The notes below the pieces were generated by a model. That model saw only the letters and a program-made list of their open reading frames with translations. It was not told where the DNA came from and made no database searches. The translations under genes and the position numbers were made by a program. From Clostridia bacterium (GTDB lineage Bacteria > Bacillota > Clostridia > Christensenellales > CAG-138), in contig QKAN01000012.1 of the NCBI GenBank assembly GCA_003246365.1, forward strand, positions 1 to 60,908: 60,908 nucleotides of DNA, written 5' to 3'. Position 1 is the stretch's first letter. The number at the start of each line of letters is the position of its first letter. Below are positions 34,325 through 42,596 of the stretch, piece by piece.

Positions 34325-34504
34325 TTTTGGTATTTACTCCTTTCCGATTCCGCGTTGCGCATTTGCGCTCTGCCGACCGAATCATTACGGGCAGAGTATA
34401 GCATGCAATTTTTTCGGATTGCAAGAGAATTTTGCGAAAAAAATGATATATTTTTTCGCCATCCTACCGATATGCTTGTATATACCCTAATATATGTGCA
34501 AAAT

Positions 34505-34535
34505 AAAAAAATCCGGCACACAGGCCGGATTTTTA
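34505..34535. terminator. Intrinsic terminator after crcB
   Basis: AAAAAATCCGGC-acacag-GCCGGATTTTT, with A's and T's on both sides, so it can work in both directions. It lies 13 bp past the crcB stop codon. Confidence 0.92.
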
Positions 34536-34547
34536 ACCGCAAGAAAA

Positions 34548-34922
34548 TTACTGAACCAGAAGACCGGCGCCGTAGACTGCGAATACGCAGAGCGTGACGC
34601 TGAGCACCATATAGGTCAGCGCGACGACAGGACTTCCGCCTGTGAGCAGCTGATGGGATTCGACCGCAAATGTAGAAAAAGTAGTGAATCCGCCGCAGAC
34701 GCCAACCTTGAGAAACAGGACGGTGCGCGGGTCGAGATTCGTCGATCGTCCGGCGACGGCGATAATAAGACCGAGTGCAAATGCACCAAGGATGTTGATG
34801 GCGAGCGTGACGAGGGGGAAGCCGCTCTCGTGCCGGACAGGAACGAGACTGACGAGATAGCGCAATACGGAGCCGACCATGCCGCCAAGGCCGACGAATA
34901 CGCAATTGAGTAGGGTAGACAA
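34548..34922 (-). CDS. crcB: Fluoride channel CrcB/Fluc
   Basis: 124 residues with four membrane helices, the size of a Fluc subunit, which forms a dual-topology dimer that exports fluoride. Family marks: FVGLGGMVGSVLRY near the N-terminus, INILGAFALG in helix two and GGFTTFSTFAVE, which carries the Phe box and the Thr/Ser pore lining. Translation probably starts at TTG 34922, eight bases after GGAG; ATG or GTG options further upstream extend past the normal start. Only one gene is present, consistent with a homodimer. No fluoride riboswitch was recognised upstream. Confidence 0.93.
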   Translation of the reverse strand: MSTLLNCVFVGLGGMVGSVLRYLVSLVPVRHESGFPLVTLAINILGAFALGLIIAVAGRSTNLDPRTVLFLKVGVCGGFTTFSTFAVESHQLLTGGSPVVALTYMVLSVTLCVFAVYGAGLLVQ

Positions 34923-34973
34923 TTTGATATACTCCAAGCTGATGATGTTCGTGCGCACGCGCGCATTGCACAA

Positions 34974-35002
34974 ATCATAGCACAAATCGCAAATTCAGTA
35001 AA
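34974..35002 (-). promoter_or_regulatory. crcB promoter
   Basis: -35 TTTACT (complement of 34997-35002), a 17-bp spacer and -10 TATGAT (complement of 34974-34979). Confidence 0.65.
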
Positions 35003-35209
35003 ATGTTTTTCGCGTACACGTTCTTAACAACCAAAATTCCAAGAAAACTAGGATACATACAAATTGTCTCAGAAAAACAGTACCATGCAAGGTAATCGAA
35101 ATACTGTATCAGGTCGCCTTAAAAAACGCTTTAAAAAGCGGTATTAAAATACCATGAATGGTATATTTGTATTTCGTTAATCCGGAACATCCTGATTGAC
35201 GCACCATAC

Positions 35210-35239
35210 AAATATAAAAATGCCGCCCCGGAGGGCGGC
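35210..35239 (-). terminator. Intrinsic terminator after the GH3 gene
   Basis: On the minus strand GCCGCCC-tccg-GGGCGGC is followed by ATTTTTATA, 16 bp past the stop codon. Confidence 0.9.
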
Positions 35240-35254
35240 AATCTGAAATTGATT

Positions 35255-37366
35255 TTATAGTTGGAGTTCAAGCTTTACGGGGGACGATTTTGTGAGCGCG
35301 CGGCTCCGCGCATCCGGCTGACTGGTTCCGATATAGAGCGAGTATCGTCCGCCCGGGGAGAATCGATTGCCGTCGTCATCCACAACGGTCATAGATGCCG
35401 GGGCGACGGTTAAATTGACTTGCTTCTCTTCATTGGGAGCGAGCGAAATCCGCGCGAAACCGCAGAGCACCGGATTCGCCGGAGCAAAGGGAGAATCTTC
35501 CGCCTTTAGATAAAGCTGTACGACGTCTTCGGTTGCAACCGAACCGAAGTTCTTGACGGATGCTTGCACATGTAGGCTGCCGTCATCCTCGGATTTTGCG
35601 CTCGCGGTAAGAACGCGAACATCTCCATAGGTGAGACCGTATCCAAACGGATAAAGAGGTGTGCGCTCCAGATAACGATAGGTGCGACCGCGCATCGAAT
35701 AATCCGTGAATTCAGGCAGATGTTTCAAATCCTCGTCATGATAAAACGTAACCGGCAGTTTGCCGGAAGGGGAGCGTTTGCCGAAGAGTAGATCGGCGAC
35801 CGCCTTTCCGCCGCGTGCGCCGGGATACCATGAGCAGAAAACCGCGTCGGCTTTTTCTTGCGCCTCGGAAAGATCGATTGAACTGCCCGCAAGTAACACG
35901 ACAACGGTGGGTTTTCCGATTGCGAGAATGCGATTCATCAACTCCTGTTGCACTTCCGGCAGGAACAGATCGGGTTTATCGCCGGCTTCCATGCTGTTTC
36001 CGTCGTCCGGCGCTTCGCCTTCCAGCGTTTCGTCGAGACCGAGCACAAGCAGCACCGTATCGCTAAGTTCCGCAACGCTGACCGCCTCGCTGATTCGATC
36101 ATTTTCAAAGGCGAGCACTTCGGTCTTGCGGCGGTATAGATCGCAGCCCGGCGCATACAGCACGCGAACATCGTCTCCGCAAGCATCCTGAATGCCTTCG
36201 AGAACGGTGATATAGCGCGAAGAGGTACCGTGATAGTTGCCCGTGAGTGCTACGCGGCTGTCCGCATTGGGACCAATTACACCAATAGTTTTGAGCTTCT
36301 CTTTTTGCAACGGCAGAATACCGTTGTTTTTCAGGAGCACACAGGATTTAAGCGCCGTTTCCTGCGCAAGAGCCAGATGCTCGCGGCACTCTACGGTTTC
36401 GTAAGGAACCGAGTCATACTTGCTGCCCTCGCCCATAATGCCAAGCAGATAGCGCGTTGTGAACACGCGCTCGGCGGAAAGCGTAATCTGCTCCTCCGTA
36501 ATCAAGCCCTGATCGAACGCGGAGCGAAGCATTAGATAGACGGAACCGCAATTCATATCGCATCCGCTCTTAACAGCGAGAGCTGCGCTTTCTTCCGGAC
36601 TGGTGGTTACGCCGTGTCCGGTGTGAAAATCGATCAGCGCCCAACAGTCGGAAACGACAAAACCGGCAAAACCCCATTTGCTGCGTAAAATGTCGACAAG
36701 CAGCGTCTTGCTGCCGCAGCAGGGCTCGCCGTTTGTGCGATTATAAGCACCCATAACGCTTTCGACATTGGCGTCCTTCACAAGCGCTTCAAACGCAGGC
36801 AGGTATGTTTCCCATAGGTCTTTTTGCGTTGCGATTGCGTTGAAATGATGTCGTATGGCTTCCGGTCCGCTATGAACGGCATAATGCTTTGCGCAGGCGC
36901 TTGCGGTCATAACATCGTCCTCTCCTTGCATGCCGACAACGAACGATTTGCCGAGCTCTGCGGTCAGATACGGATCTTCGCCGAGCGTCTCATGACCGCG
37001 CCCCCAGCGCGGATCGCGGAAAATGTTGATATTCGGGGAGAAGAAGGTGAGGCCCTTATAGATATCGCGATCTTCTAATCTGGAAAACTCGTTGTACTTT
37101 GCGCGACCTTCCAGCGCGGTGGTAGCGCTGACTTTTCGTATCTCTTCCCGGTCAAACATTGCAGCAAGCGCGATCGCTTGCGGGAAGCTCGTTGCAACGC
37201 CTGCGCGCGCAACGCCGTGCAACCCTTCGTTCCACCAGTTGTATGCCGGAATGCCGAGGCGCTCTATCGCCGGAGCACCATATACGAGCTGGGACATTTT
37301 TTCTTCGAGTGTCATTTGTGCTACGAGTGCGCTTGCGCGCTTGCGTGCTTCTTCACGATTCCACAT
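35255..37366 (-). CDS. Glycoside hydrolase family 3, beta-xylosidase/beta-glucosidase
   Basis: 703 residues: an N-terminal TIM-barrel (WNEGLHGVAR; KHYAVHSGPE; GAYNRTNGEPCC), the catalytic Asp in FVVSDCWALIDFH near residue 240, the alpha/beta sandwich domain (VLLKNNGILPL; TGNYHG) and a C-terminal fibronectin-III-like domain. WNEGLHGVAR and YNRTNGEPCC are typical of the xylan 1,4-beta-xylosidase branch, and the neighbouring xylAB fit that, but beta-glucosidase or arabinosidase activity is possible. No signal peptide, so it acts on imported oligosaccharides. The start at 37366 follows GGAGG eight bases upstream; the open frame continues 75 codons further without a ribosome site or homology. Confidence 0.93.
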   Translation of the reverse strand: MWNREEARKRASALVAQMTLEEKMSQLVYGAPAIERLGIPAYNWWNEGLHGVARAGVATSFPQAIALAAMFDREEIRKVSATTALEGRAKYNEFSRLEDRDIYKGLTFFSPNINIFRDPRWGRGHETLGEDPYLTAELGKSFVVGMQGEDDVMTASACAKHYAVHSGPEAIRHHFNAIATQKDLWETYLPAFEALVKDANVESVMGAYNRTNGEPCCGSKTLLVDILRSKWGFAGFVVSDCWALIDFHTGHGVTTSPEESAALAVKSGCDMNCGSVYLMLRSAFDQGLITEEQITLSAERVFTTRYLLGIMGEGSKYDSVPYETVECREHLALAQETALKSCVLLKNNGILPLQKEKLKTIGVIGPNADSRVALTGNYHGTSSRYITVLEGIQDACGDDVRVLYAPGCDLYRRKTEVLAFENDRISEAVSVAELSDTVLLVLGLDETLEGEAPDDGNSMEAGDKPDLFLPEVQQELMNRILAIGKPTVVVLLAGSSIDLSEAQEKADAVFCSWYPGARGGKAVADLLFGKRSPSGKLPVTFYHDEDLKHLPEFTDYSMRGRTYRYLERTPLYPFGYGLTYGDVRVLTASAKSEDDGSLHVQASVKNFGSVATEDVVQLYLKAEDSPFAPANPVLCGFARISLAPNEEKQVNLTVAPASMTVVDDDGNRFSPGGRYSLYIGTSQPDARSRALTKSSPVKLELQL

Positions 37367-38293
37367 GGGAGAGACCTCCTGATAAAATGTAAGTAAAAAA
37401 TTAAGTAAACGGATTTCGAGTACAATTTTACTTTTACGTACGAAATCGATTGCGTTTCGTTTTTTCGAAAATTCACTTAATTCTGCTTGAAAACCACCAA
37501 TAATCAACAAAACCAGCTTTGGATGTGCATAAAATGGCTCAATCCGATGTTCGGAATATACGGTCGAACATTGCTCCCGTACAACATACATCAGCGGGGA
37601 AGCTCCACCATTCGTAAAACAAAACCTGCTGTCGCGTAGATCGTGTTCAACTCTTGAAATGGATTGCCGACAATTCCTGAATCAATATAGGCTATCCCCG
37701 TTCAAATGAGTTATAAAGCCTGTATTTGCAGATATTTGTCGCTATCATGCTTCACTCAACGGATTCTCTTGGGCAGACATTCCTACGTCGCGCTTAATTT
37801 TAGTTTAATTCAGTACAAGTGAATTGTACAAGCCCTTCATCAAGAAAGCTGTCGGCGGGTATGCAGCGGGATAATTGCTGTTTGCTTTGCTGAAATGTGC
37901 AGATCAGAGCATATCAGTTCAAAATTTTAAAAGTTAAACAAAAACCTATCTGGTAACTGTAATTTTGAAGCAAAACAACAATAATAAACGATATCTTGCA
38001 AAATTGTCGAAGAAAAAAGAAAACGATTTCGCTGAATAATCTGGCTTTGCAGTTTGCAATTCTTGTAACTGTTTGATTCAGAATTTGTCGCAAAAACCTG
38101 TTTGCCATTATATAATAAGAAACAAACTGTAATTTCTGGCTGTTTTCGATGCGCTTCGCACGGAAAAAACTCAAAATGAACAAGCCTTTTTTGATACCAT
38201 TTGAACGATTTAACACCTCTGTTTCGTAATTTCTTCGTCTGTCTTTATATTTTGCGCCAACATCGTTTCGAAGTCAATACAACTTCGACAAAA
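37367..38293. other. AT-rich gene-free stretch between GH3 and the sugar ABC operon
   Basis: About 930 bp with no supported gene. Next to GH3 it holds minus-strand TTTACTTAA/TTACTTAC repeats (37385-37410) and ATTCACTTAATTC (37470-37482) that resemble the CTTAA motifs seen at other sugar promoters. The segment 37420-37590 is open on the minus strand in frame with GH3 and encodes a protein-like but unplaced string (REQCSTVYSEHRIEPFYAHP), possibly the relic of another gene. The rest (37900-38290) is A/T-rich with only short frames lacking ribosome sites. Confidence 0.6.
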
Positions 38294-38355
38294 TTAAGCT
38301 TAAGCAAATTAATTTCAAAATCAATCTTGACTTAAACTTAAGCGGAATCTATAAT
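38294..38355 (+). promoter_or_regulatory. Sugar ABC operon promoter with CTTAA/TTAAG operators
   Basis: -35 TTGACT at 38327-38332, a 17-bp spacer, -10 TATAAT at 38350-38355. The palindrome TTAAGCTTAA lies at 38294-38303 and CTTAAACTTAAG at 38331-38342 inside the spacer. Similar elements occur at the lacI (47582-47600) and xylA (47685-47700) promoters. Repression by the LacI-type regulator of this locus is inferred. Confidence 0.75.
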
Positions 38356-38470
38356 AATTATGTCACATCCCTGTCCACATCGTGACACATTAAATGATCC
38401 CTATTTAACAATTCAATCAGTCCGTTGTGAACGACGTGACACAATTAAAAAGGAGGAGTATCAGGAAGCA

Positions 38471-39880
38471 ATGAAAAAAACTATCGCGATTATTCTGTCT
38501 CTCTTGTTAGCGTTGACCGCGCTGGCTGCCTGCGCACCCGCAGCGACGACGGAGACCGCCACCGAAGCGACCACCACCGAAGCGACAACCGAAACCGCCG
38601 CAGCCACAGAACCGGCAGCGGAAGGTGACAAAGTCATCAACATCTACACGTTTACGGATGAAGTTCCGAAGATGCTTGAGAAATACATCGAAATGCATCC
38701 GGATTTCGGCTACACCATTAATGCGACCATCATCGCCACCACCGATGGTCTCTATCAGCCCGCACTGGACCAGGCGCTGGCCGCAGGCGGAGATGACGCT
38801 CCGGATATGTACTGCTGCGAATCTGCTTTCGTTCTGAAGTACACGCAGGGCGACATGGCCAGCTATGCTGCAACATATGCTGATCTGGGCATCGACGTAG
38901 CCACCGAAACAGCGGCTGCCGACATCGCGCAGTACACCATCGACATCGGCACCCGTCCGAGCGACGGCGCGCTGGTAGGCCTTGGTTATCAGGCAACAGG
39001 AAGTGCGTTCATCTATCGTCGTTCGCTCGCGATCGACACATGGGGAACGGATGATCCTACCGTCATCGCCGACAAGATCGGACCGGGTTGGGATAAGTTC
39101 TTTGCAGCCGCCGCCGAACTCAAGGCGAAGGGCTACGGCATCGTCTCTGGCGATGGTGATATCTGGCACGCAGTTGAAAACAGCTCCCCGACGGGCTGGA
39201 TCGTAGACGGCAAACTGAATATTGACCCCGCTCGTGAAGCGTTCCTCGATCTGTCCATGCAGCTCAAGGAAAACGGCTATTCGAATGACACCAAAGACTG
39301 GACCGACGCGTGGTATGCCGACATGCAGGGCATTGGCGCACAGCCCATCTTCGGATTCTTCGGACCTGCTTGGTTGATCAACTACGTCATGGCTGGCAAC
39401 TCCGGCGGCACACAGGCCGGCGAAGGCACCTATGGCGATTGGGCAGTCTGCAACCCGCCGATCGGCTTCTTCTGGGGCGGCACGTGGGTTCTGGCGAACA
39501 AAGACACCGACAAGGCTGAAGCAGTTGGCCAGCTCATCGACTGGATCACCCTCCAGACCGGCGAAGACAGCCTCCAGTACATGTGGGCGAATGGCACGCT
39601 CAACGGCGAAGGCGGCACGAAAGACACCGTTGCTTCCGGTACCGTTATGGCGAAGTCCGACGGCACGCTGGCATTCCTTGGCGGCCAGAACATGTTTGAC
39701 GTGTTCGTACCGGCCAACCAGTATGCAAATGGCAAGAACCTGACCCAGTACGACGAAACCATCAACAACATCTGGCGTGACGAAGTCCGTCAGTACACGG
39801 CCGGCAACATCACCCGCGACGAAGCGATTGCCGCATTCAAACAGTCTGTTCTCGATACGCTCGGAATCGAATCGAACTAA
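38471..39880 (+). CDS. CUT1-type sugar ABC transporter, substrate-binding lipoprotein
   Basis: 469 residues. A lipoprotein signal ends at Cys21 (ALAAC), followed by a Thr/Glu/Ala linker and a type I sugar-binding domain (VINIYTFTDEVPKMLEKYIE; GDDAPDMYCCESAF; WGGTWVLANKDTDK). AGGAGGAG at 38451-38458 is 12 bases from ATG 38471, with a nearer CAGGAA. It captures an extracellular oligosaccharide for the two permeases encoded next. The ligand is probably a xylo- or cello-oligosaccharide, judging from the enzymes around; this is inferred. Confidence 0.92.
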   Translation: MKKTIAIILSLLLALTALAACAPAATTETATEATTTEATTETAAATEPAAEGDKVINIYTFTDEVPKMLEKYIEMHPDFGYTINATIIATTDGLYQPALDQALAAGGDDAPDMYCCESAFVLKYTQGDMASYAATYADLGIDVATETAAADIAQYTIDIGTRPSDGALVGLGYQATGSAFIYRRSLAIDTWGTDDPTVIADKIGPGWDKFFAAAAELKAKGYGIVSGDGDIWHAVENSSPTGWIVDGKLNIDPAREAFLDLSMQLKENGYSNDTKDWTDAWYADMQGIGAQPIFGFFGPAWLINYVMAGNSGGTQAGEGTYGDWAVCNPPIGFFWGGTWVLANKDTDKAEAVGQLIDWITLQTGEDSLQYMWANGTLNGEGGTKDTVASGTVMAKSDGTLAFLGGQNMFDVFVPANQYANGKNLTQYDETINNIWRDEVRQYTAGNITRDEAIAAFKQSVLDTLGIESN

Positions 39881-39917
39881 GGCAACTGTTTTCACCAAGT
39901 TAAAATAGGTATATGAT

Positions 39918-39957
39918 GGTTATGGACGGACGGAGTTCTTCCGCCCGTCCATAACCG
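39918..39957 (+). other. Long hairpin between binding-protein and permease genes
   Basis: GGTTATGGACGGACGGA-gttc-TTCCGCCCGTCCATAACC forms a ~17-bp stem with one mismatch and has no T-run. Such stems commonly protect the binding-protein mRNA from 3' decay and lower downstream expression, giving more binding protein than permease. Confidence 0.75.
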
Positions 39958-39998
39958 TATACATTGAACCATCATCACACCTGAGGGGGAAAACGGCC

Positions 39999-40976
39999 AT
40001 GCCTCACAAAACGAAGCAGCATAAGGGCGTGAGCTATGCCAAATACGGCTATTTGTTCAGCCTGCCATTTATCATCATTTTTCTGGTTTTCATGCTTTAT
40101 CCGACGCTGTTTACAGCGGTTATTGGATTTACGGACTTTAAAGGCGTTGCCACCACAACGTTCAACTTTCTGGAGCATCCCTTTGACAACTTTGTCAGCA
40201 TTTTTAACAACAAGACATTTCGCACTTCGCTGCTGAATACTGTGATCATCTGGGTCATGAACTTTATTCCGCAGATTGGTCTTGCCCTGTTACTGACTGC
40301 GTGGTTCACCAACCGCAGCCGAAAGATTCACGGGCAAGGCGCGTTCAAAGTGCTCTTTTATCTTCCGAACATTATCACCGCGGCAACCGTGGCGATCTTA
40401 TATTCAGCTATATTCGGTTATCCGGTCGGCCCGATTAACGATTTGCTGCAATCGCTCCATATAATTAGCAAACCATTTGACTTTTCAACGAGTCCATGGG
40501 CGGCAAAACTGGTTGTTGCGTTTATCCAGTTCTGGCAATGGTATGGATACACGACCATCATTTTGATTTCCGGCGTTCTGGGCATTAATCCGGAGTTGTT
40601 TGAAGCGGCGGAAATTGACGGAGCAACGCCCCGGCAAACATTCTTCCAGATTACACTGCCATGCATGCGAACAATTCTTGTGTTTACGCTGATCACCAGC
40701 TTGATCGGCGGCTTGAATATGTTCGATATTCCGAAGCTGTATATCTGGAACGGCGGACCGGCAAACGCGACCATGACAACCAGCGTATTCATCTATGCAC
40801 AGGCATTCTCCGGCAGCTACTTGTATAACAAAGCCGCCGCGGCAAGTATGATCATGTTTGTCATTATCGCGATTCTGTCTGCGTTCACCTTCTTCTTAAT
40901 GAGAGACCGTACGGAGGTGCGAGCAAAGCGCGCCATGAAACGGATGGAGAAACTTTCCAAGGAGGCGGCAGCATGA
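39999..40976 (+). CDS. CUT1 sugar ABC transporter permease (MalF/UgpA type)
   Basis: 325 residues with six core membrane helices after a basic N-terminus. The EAA loop is EAAEIDGATPRQTFFQITLP near residue 205-224, which docks to the ATPase. AGGGGGAAAA precedes ATG 39999. Its end overlaps the next permease start by four bases. No ATP-binding subunit is encoded at this locus, so a shared MsiK-type ATPase encoded elsewhere is expected. Confidence 0.95.
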   Translation: MPHKTKQHKGVSYAKYGYLFSLPFIIIFLVFMLYPTLFTAVIGFTDFKGVATTTFNFLEHPFDNFVSIFNNKTFRTSLLNTVIIWVMNFIPQIGLALLLTAWFTNRSRKIHGQGAFKVLFYLPNIITAATVAILYSAIFGYPVGPINDLLQSLHIISKPFDFSTSPWAAKLVVAFIQFWQWYGYTTIILISGVLGINPELFEAAEIDGATPRQTFFQITLPCMRTILVFTLITSLIGGLNMFDIPKLYIWNGGPANATMTTSVFIYAQAFSGSYLYNKAAAASMIMFVIIAILSAFTFFLMRDRTEVRAKRAMKRMEKLSKEAAA

Positions 40977-41809
40977 GACGGAGAAAGAAAAAGCTCAATA
41001 TCATCGTTTACATTATCTGCATCGTCCTTGGCGTACTCAGCATTCTGCCGTTCTGGATCATGATTGCGAATGCGACGCGAAGCACTTATCAGATTCAGCA
41101 GCATGCAATTTCGCTGATTCCGTCTACGCATCTGGCGGAGAACCTGAAGGTGCTGACCGGAAAGACGTTTAATCCGCTGACGGGCTTTATGAACTCGCTG
41201 ATCGTTTCGTCCGGCGCAACCGTCTGCTCCATCTATTTTTCAACACTGACGGCATATGCGCTTGTCGCATATATCTGGAAAATGCGTCAGCCATTCTTTA
41301 CGATGATTCTGGCGGTTATGATGATACCGACGCAGGTTATCAGCATCGGTTTTTATCAGTTTATGTATCGAATACATATGACGAACAACCTGCTGGCGCT
41401 GATCTTACCGGCGATCGCCGCGCCGATGACGGTGTTCTTTATGCGGCAGTATATGCTGCCGTCGTTGAACCTCGACATTGTCGCTTCGGCGCGAATTGAC
41501 GGCGCGGGAGAATTCCGCACGTTTAACAGCATCGTGCTGCCGATTATGAAACCGGCGATGGCGACGCAGGCAATCTTCACATATGTGACCAGCTGGAACA
41601 GCCTTTTTCTGCCGATGATCCTGTTGACGAAAAAGGAAAACTATACCATGCCGATCATGGTTAGTTTGCTCAAAGGCGATATCTACAAAACGGAATATGG
41701 CGCGGTTTATCTCGCGCTGACCATGTCCGTGTTGCCGTTGTTTGTGGTGTACTTCCTGCTTTCGAAGTATATCATTGCGGGCGTTGCGCTCGGTTCGGTC
41801 AAGGAGTAA
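40973..41809 (+). CDS. CUT1 sugar ABC transporter permease (MalG/UgpE type)
   Basis: 278 residues with six membrane helices. The EAA loop reads ASARIDGAGEFRTFNSIVLP near residue 170-190, with Ala replacing the first Glu, as is common in this subfamily. Starts inside the stop of the previous permease gene (ATGA). Forms the translocation pore as a heterodimer with the preceding protein. Confidence 0.95.
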   Translation: MRRRKKKLNIIVYIICIVLGVLSILPFWIMIANATRSTYQIQQHAISLIPSTHLAENLKVLTGKTFNPLTGFMNSLIVSSGATVCSIYFSTLTAYALVAYIWKMRQPFFTMILAVMMIPTQVISIGFYQFMYRIHMTNNLLALILPAIAAPMTVFFMRQYMLPSLNLDIVASARIDGAGEFRTFNSIVLPIMKPAMATQAIFTYVTSWNSLFLPMILLTKKENYTMPIMVSLLKGDIYKTEYGAVYLALTMSVLPLFVVYFLLSKYIIAGVALGSVKE

Positions 41810-41834
41810 AATCAATCAGAGGGTAAGTTTTATG

Positions 41835-41864
41835 CGCCTGTCCTCGCATGGGGACGGGCGTTTC
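41835..41864 (+). terminator. Hairpin, partial terminator before the yesL-like gene
   Basis: CGCCTGTCC-tcgcat-GGGGACGGGCG followed by TTTCTCTTTC. The interrupted T-run suggests partial read-through into the next gene. Confidence 0.6.
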
Positions 41865-41890
41865 TCTTTCAGAAAGGAACAAGCTGAATT

Positions 41891-42541
41891 ATGAAAGAAC
41901 GGTTTCGCCAACTGCGCGCTTTCTTTAAAAACACGTTGTCGTTTGCCGGAGATCTCGTTGTAATCAACTTACTGTTTGCGTTTTGCTCCATACCGCTGTT
42001 TACGATTGGCGCCGCGGCGTCGGCCGCTTATGCGGGGATGTTTCGCACACTGCAAAAAAAAGATACCGGCCTTGGCATCCGCGCGTTCTTTCAAGATTTT
42101 AAGGGAGTGTTCCGGCAGGCGACGGCGGGGTGGCTGCTGCAGTTGCTGTGCTTATTCATTCTTGCTGGAGATATCTGGTTCGCGGTTGTTTATTCGGAAC
42201 CGGACAACAAGTTCTTCCTGATCTTTGCGATTGTAATCGCTGCTATTCTGTTCTTTGCGGCTATTTGGTTTTATCCGCTGGTCGCGAGATTTAAAAACGG
42301 ATTTGGTACACAGGTCAAAAATGCGTTTTTAATTGCGTTTGCGCAGTTGCCAAGAACCTTGCTGGCGTTTCTTATTTGGGCGTTGATATTGGGCATCCCT
42401 GTGTTGGTCTTTGACTTATTTGTCTATTTGGGTTGGTTCTGGCTGCTTTGCGGATTTTCGCTGCCGATGTATCTGACAGCAAAATTGTTCCGAAAAACGC
42501 TAAAGCTGGAAGCGGTTGAGGAAGAATTGGAACAGGATTGA
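41891..42541 (+). CDS. YesL-like membrane protein (DUF624)
   Basis: 216 residues with five to six membrane helices. The opening (LSFAGDLVVINLLFAFCSIPLFTIGAA, core NLLFAFCSIPLFTIGAA) is typical of the DUF624/YesL family, which is almost always linked to CUT1 sugar importers and glycoside hydrolases in Bacillota. Its molecular role is unknown; assistance to the importer is assumed from context. AGAAAGGAAC precedes ATG 41891. Confidence 0.88.
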   Translation: MKERFRQLRAFFKNTLSFAGDLVVINLLFAFCSIPLFTIGAAASAAYAGMFRTLQKKDTGLGIRAFFQDFKGVFRQATAGWLLQLLCLFILAGDIWFAVVYSEPDNKFFLIFAIVIAAILFFAAIWFYPLVARFKNGFGTQVKNAFLIAFAQLPRTLLAFLIWALILGIPVLVFDLFVYLGWFWLLCGFSLPMYLTAKLFRKTLKLEAVEEELEQD

Positions 42542-42554
42542 GTTGGTATACAAA

Positions 42555-42585
42555 ACAGACGCCGTTATTACGGCGTCTGTTTTGT
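42555..42585. terminator. Intrinsic terminator between converging genes
   Basis: ACAGACGCCGT-tatt-ACGGCGTCTGT with A's on the left and TTTTGT on the right; it serves the yesL-like gene and probably also GH1. Confidence 0.9.
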
Positions 42586-42596
42586 ATGCGTAAAAC

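Larger units (their letters stand above)
34012..34400 (-). promoter_or_regulatory. Promoter and long structured leader of the small-protein/rsgA operon
   Basis: On the minus strand: -35 TTGCAA (34419-34424), an 18-bp spacer, -10 TATACT (34395-34400). The ~380-base leader carries in order a short peptide frame (34292-34324), a pair of complementary segments around TTCGAAGGTTTC (about 34229-34243) and GAACCTTTCGAAG (about 34172-34186), a terminator (34132-34162) and a further long hairpin (34048-34116). The layout suggests transcription attenuation. It did not match any riboswitch class I could recall. Confidence 0.65.

Noticed and set aside
34141-34400. Known riboswitch (fluoride, Mg2+, guanidine, c-di-GMP) in the leader before the small-protein operon
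   Set aside because: None of the conserved sequence blocks of these classes that I know could be matched; only terminator and generic stems are supported.
34923-35250. Fluoride riboswitch upstream of crcB
   Set aside because: The leader from the promoter to the start is too short and lacks the conserved fluoride aptamer blocks.
37914-38216. 100-codon minus-strand frame in the AT-rich gap
   Set aside because: GTG start with poor spacing, low-complexity A/T-driven residues and no homology; judged chance.
38507-39898. 463-codon open frame on the minus strand opposite the sugar-binding lipoprotein gene
   Set aside because: The plus-strand product is a clear lipoprotein with signal peptide and family motifs; the antisense frame has no recognisable protein and no ribosome site.
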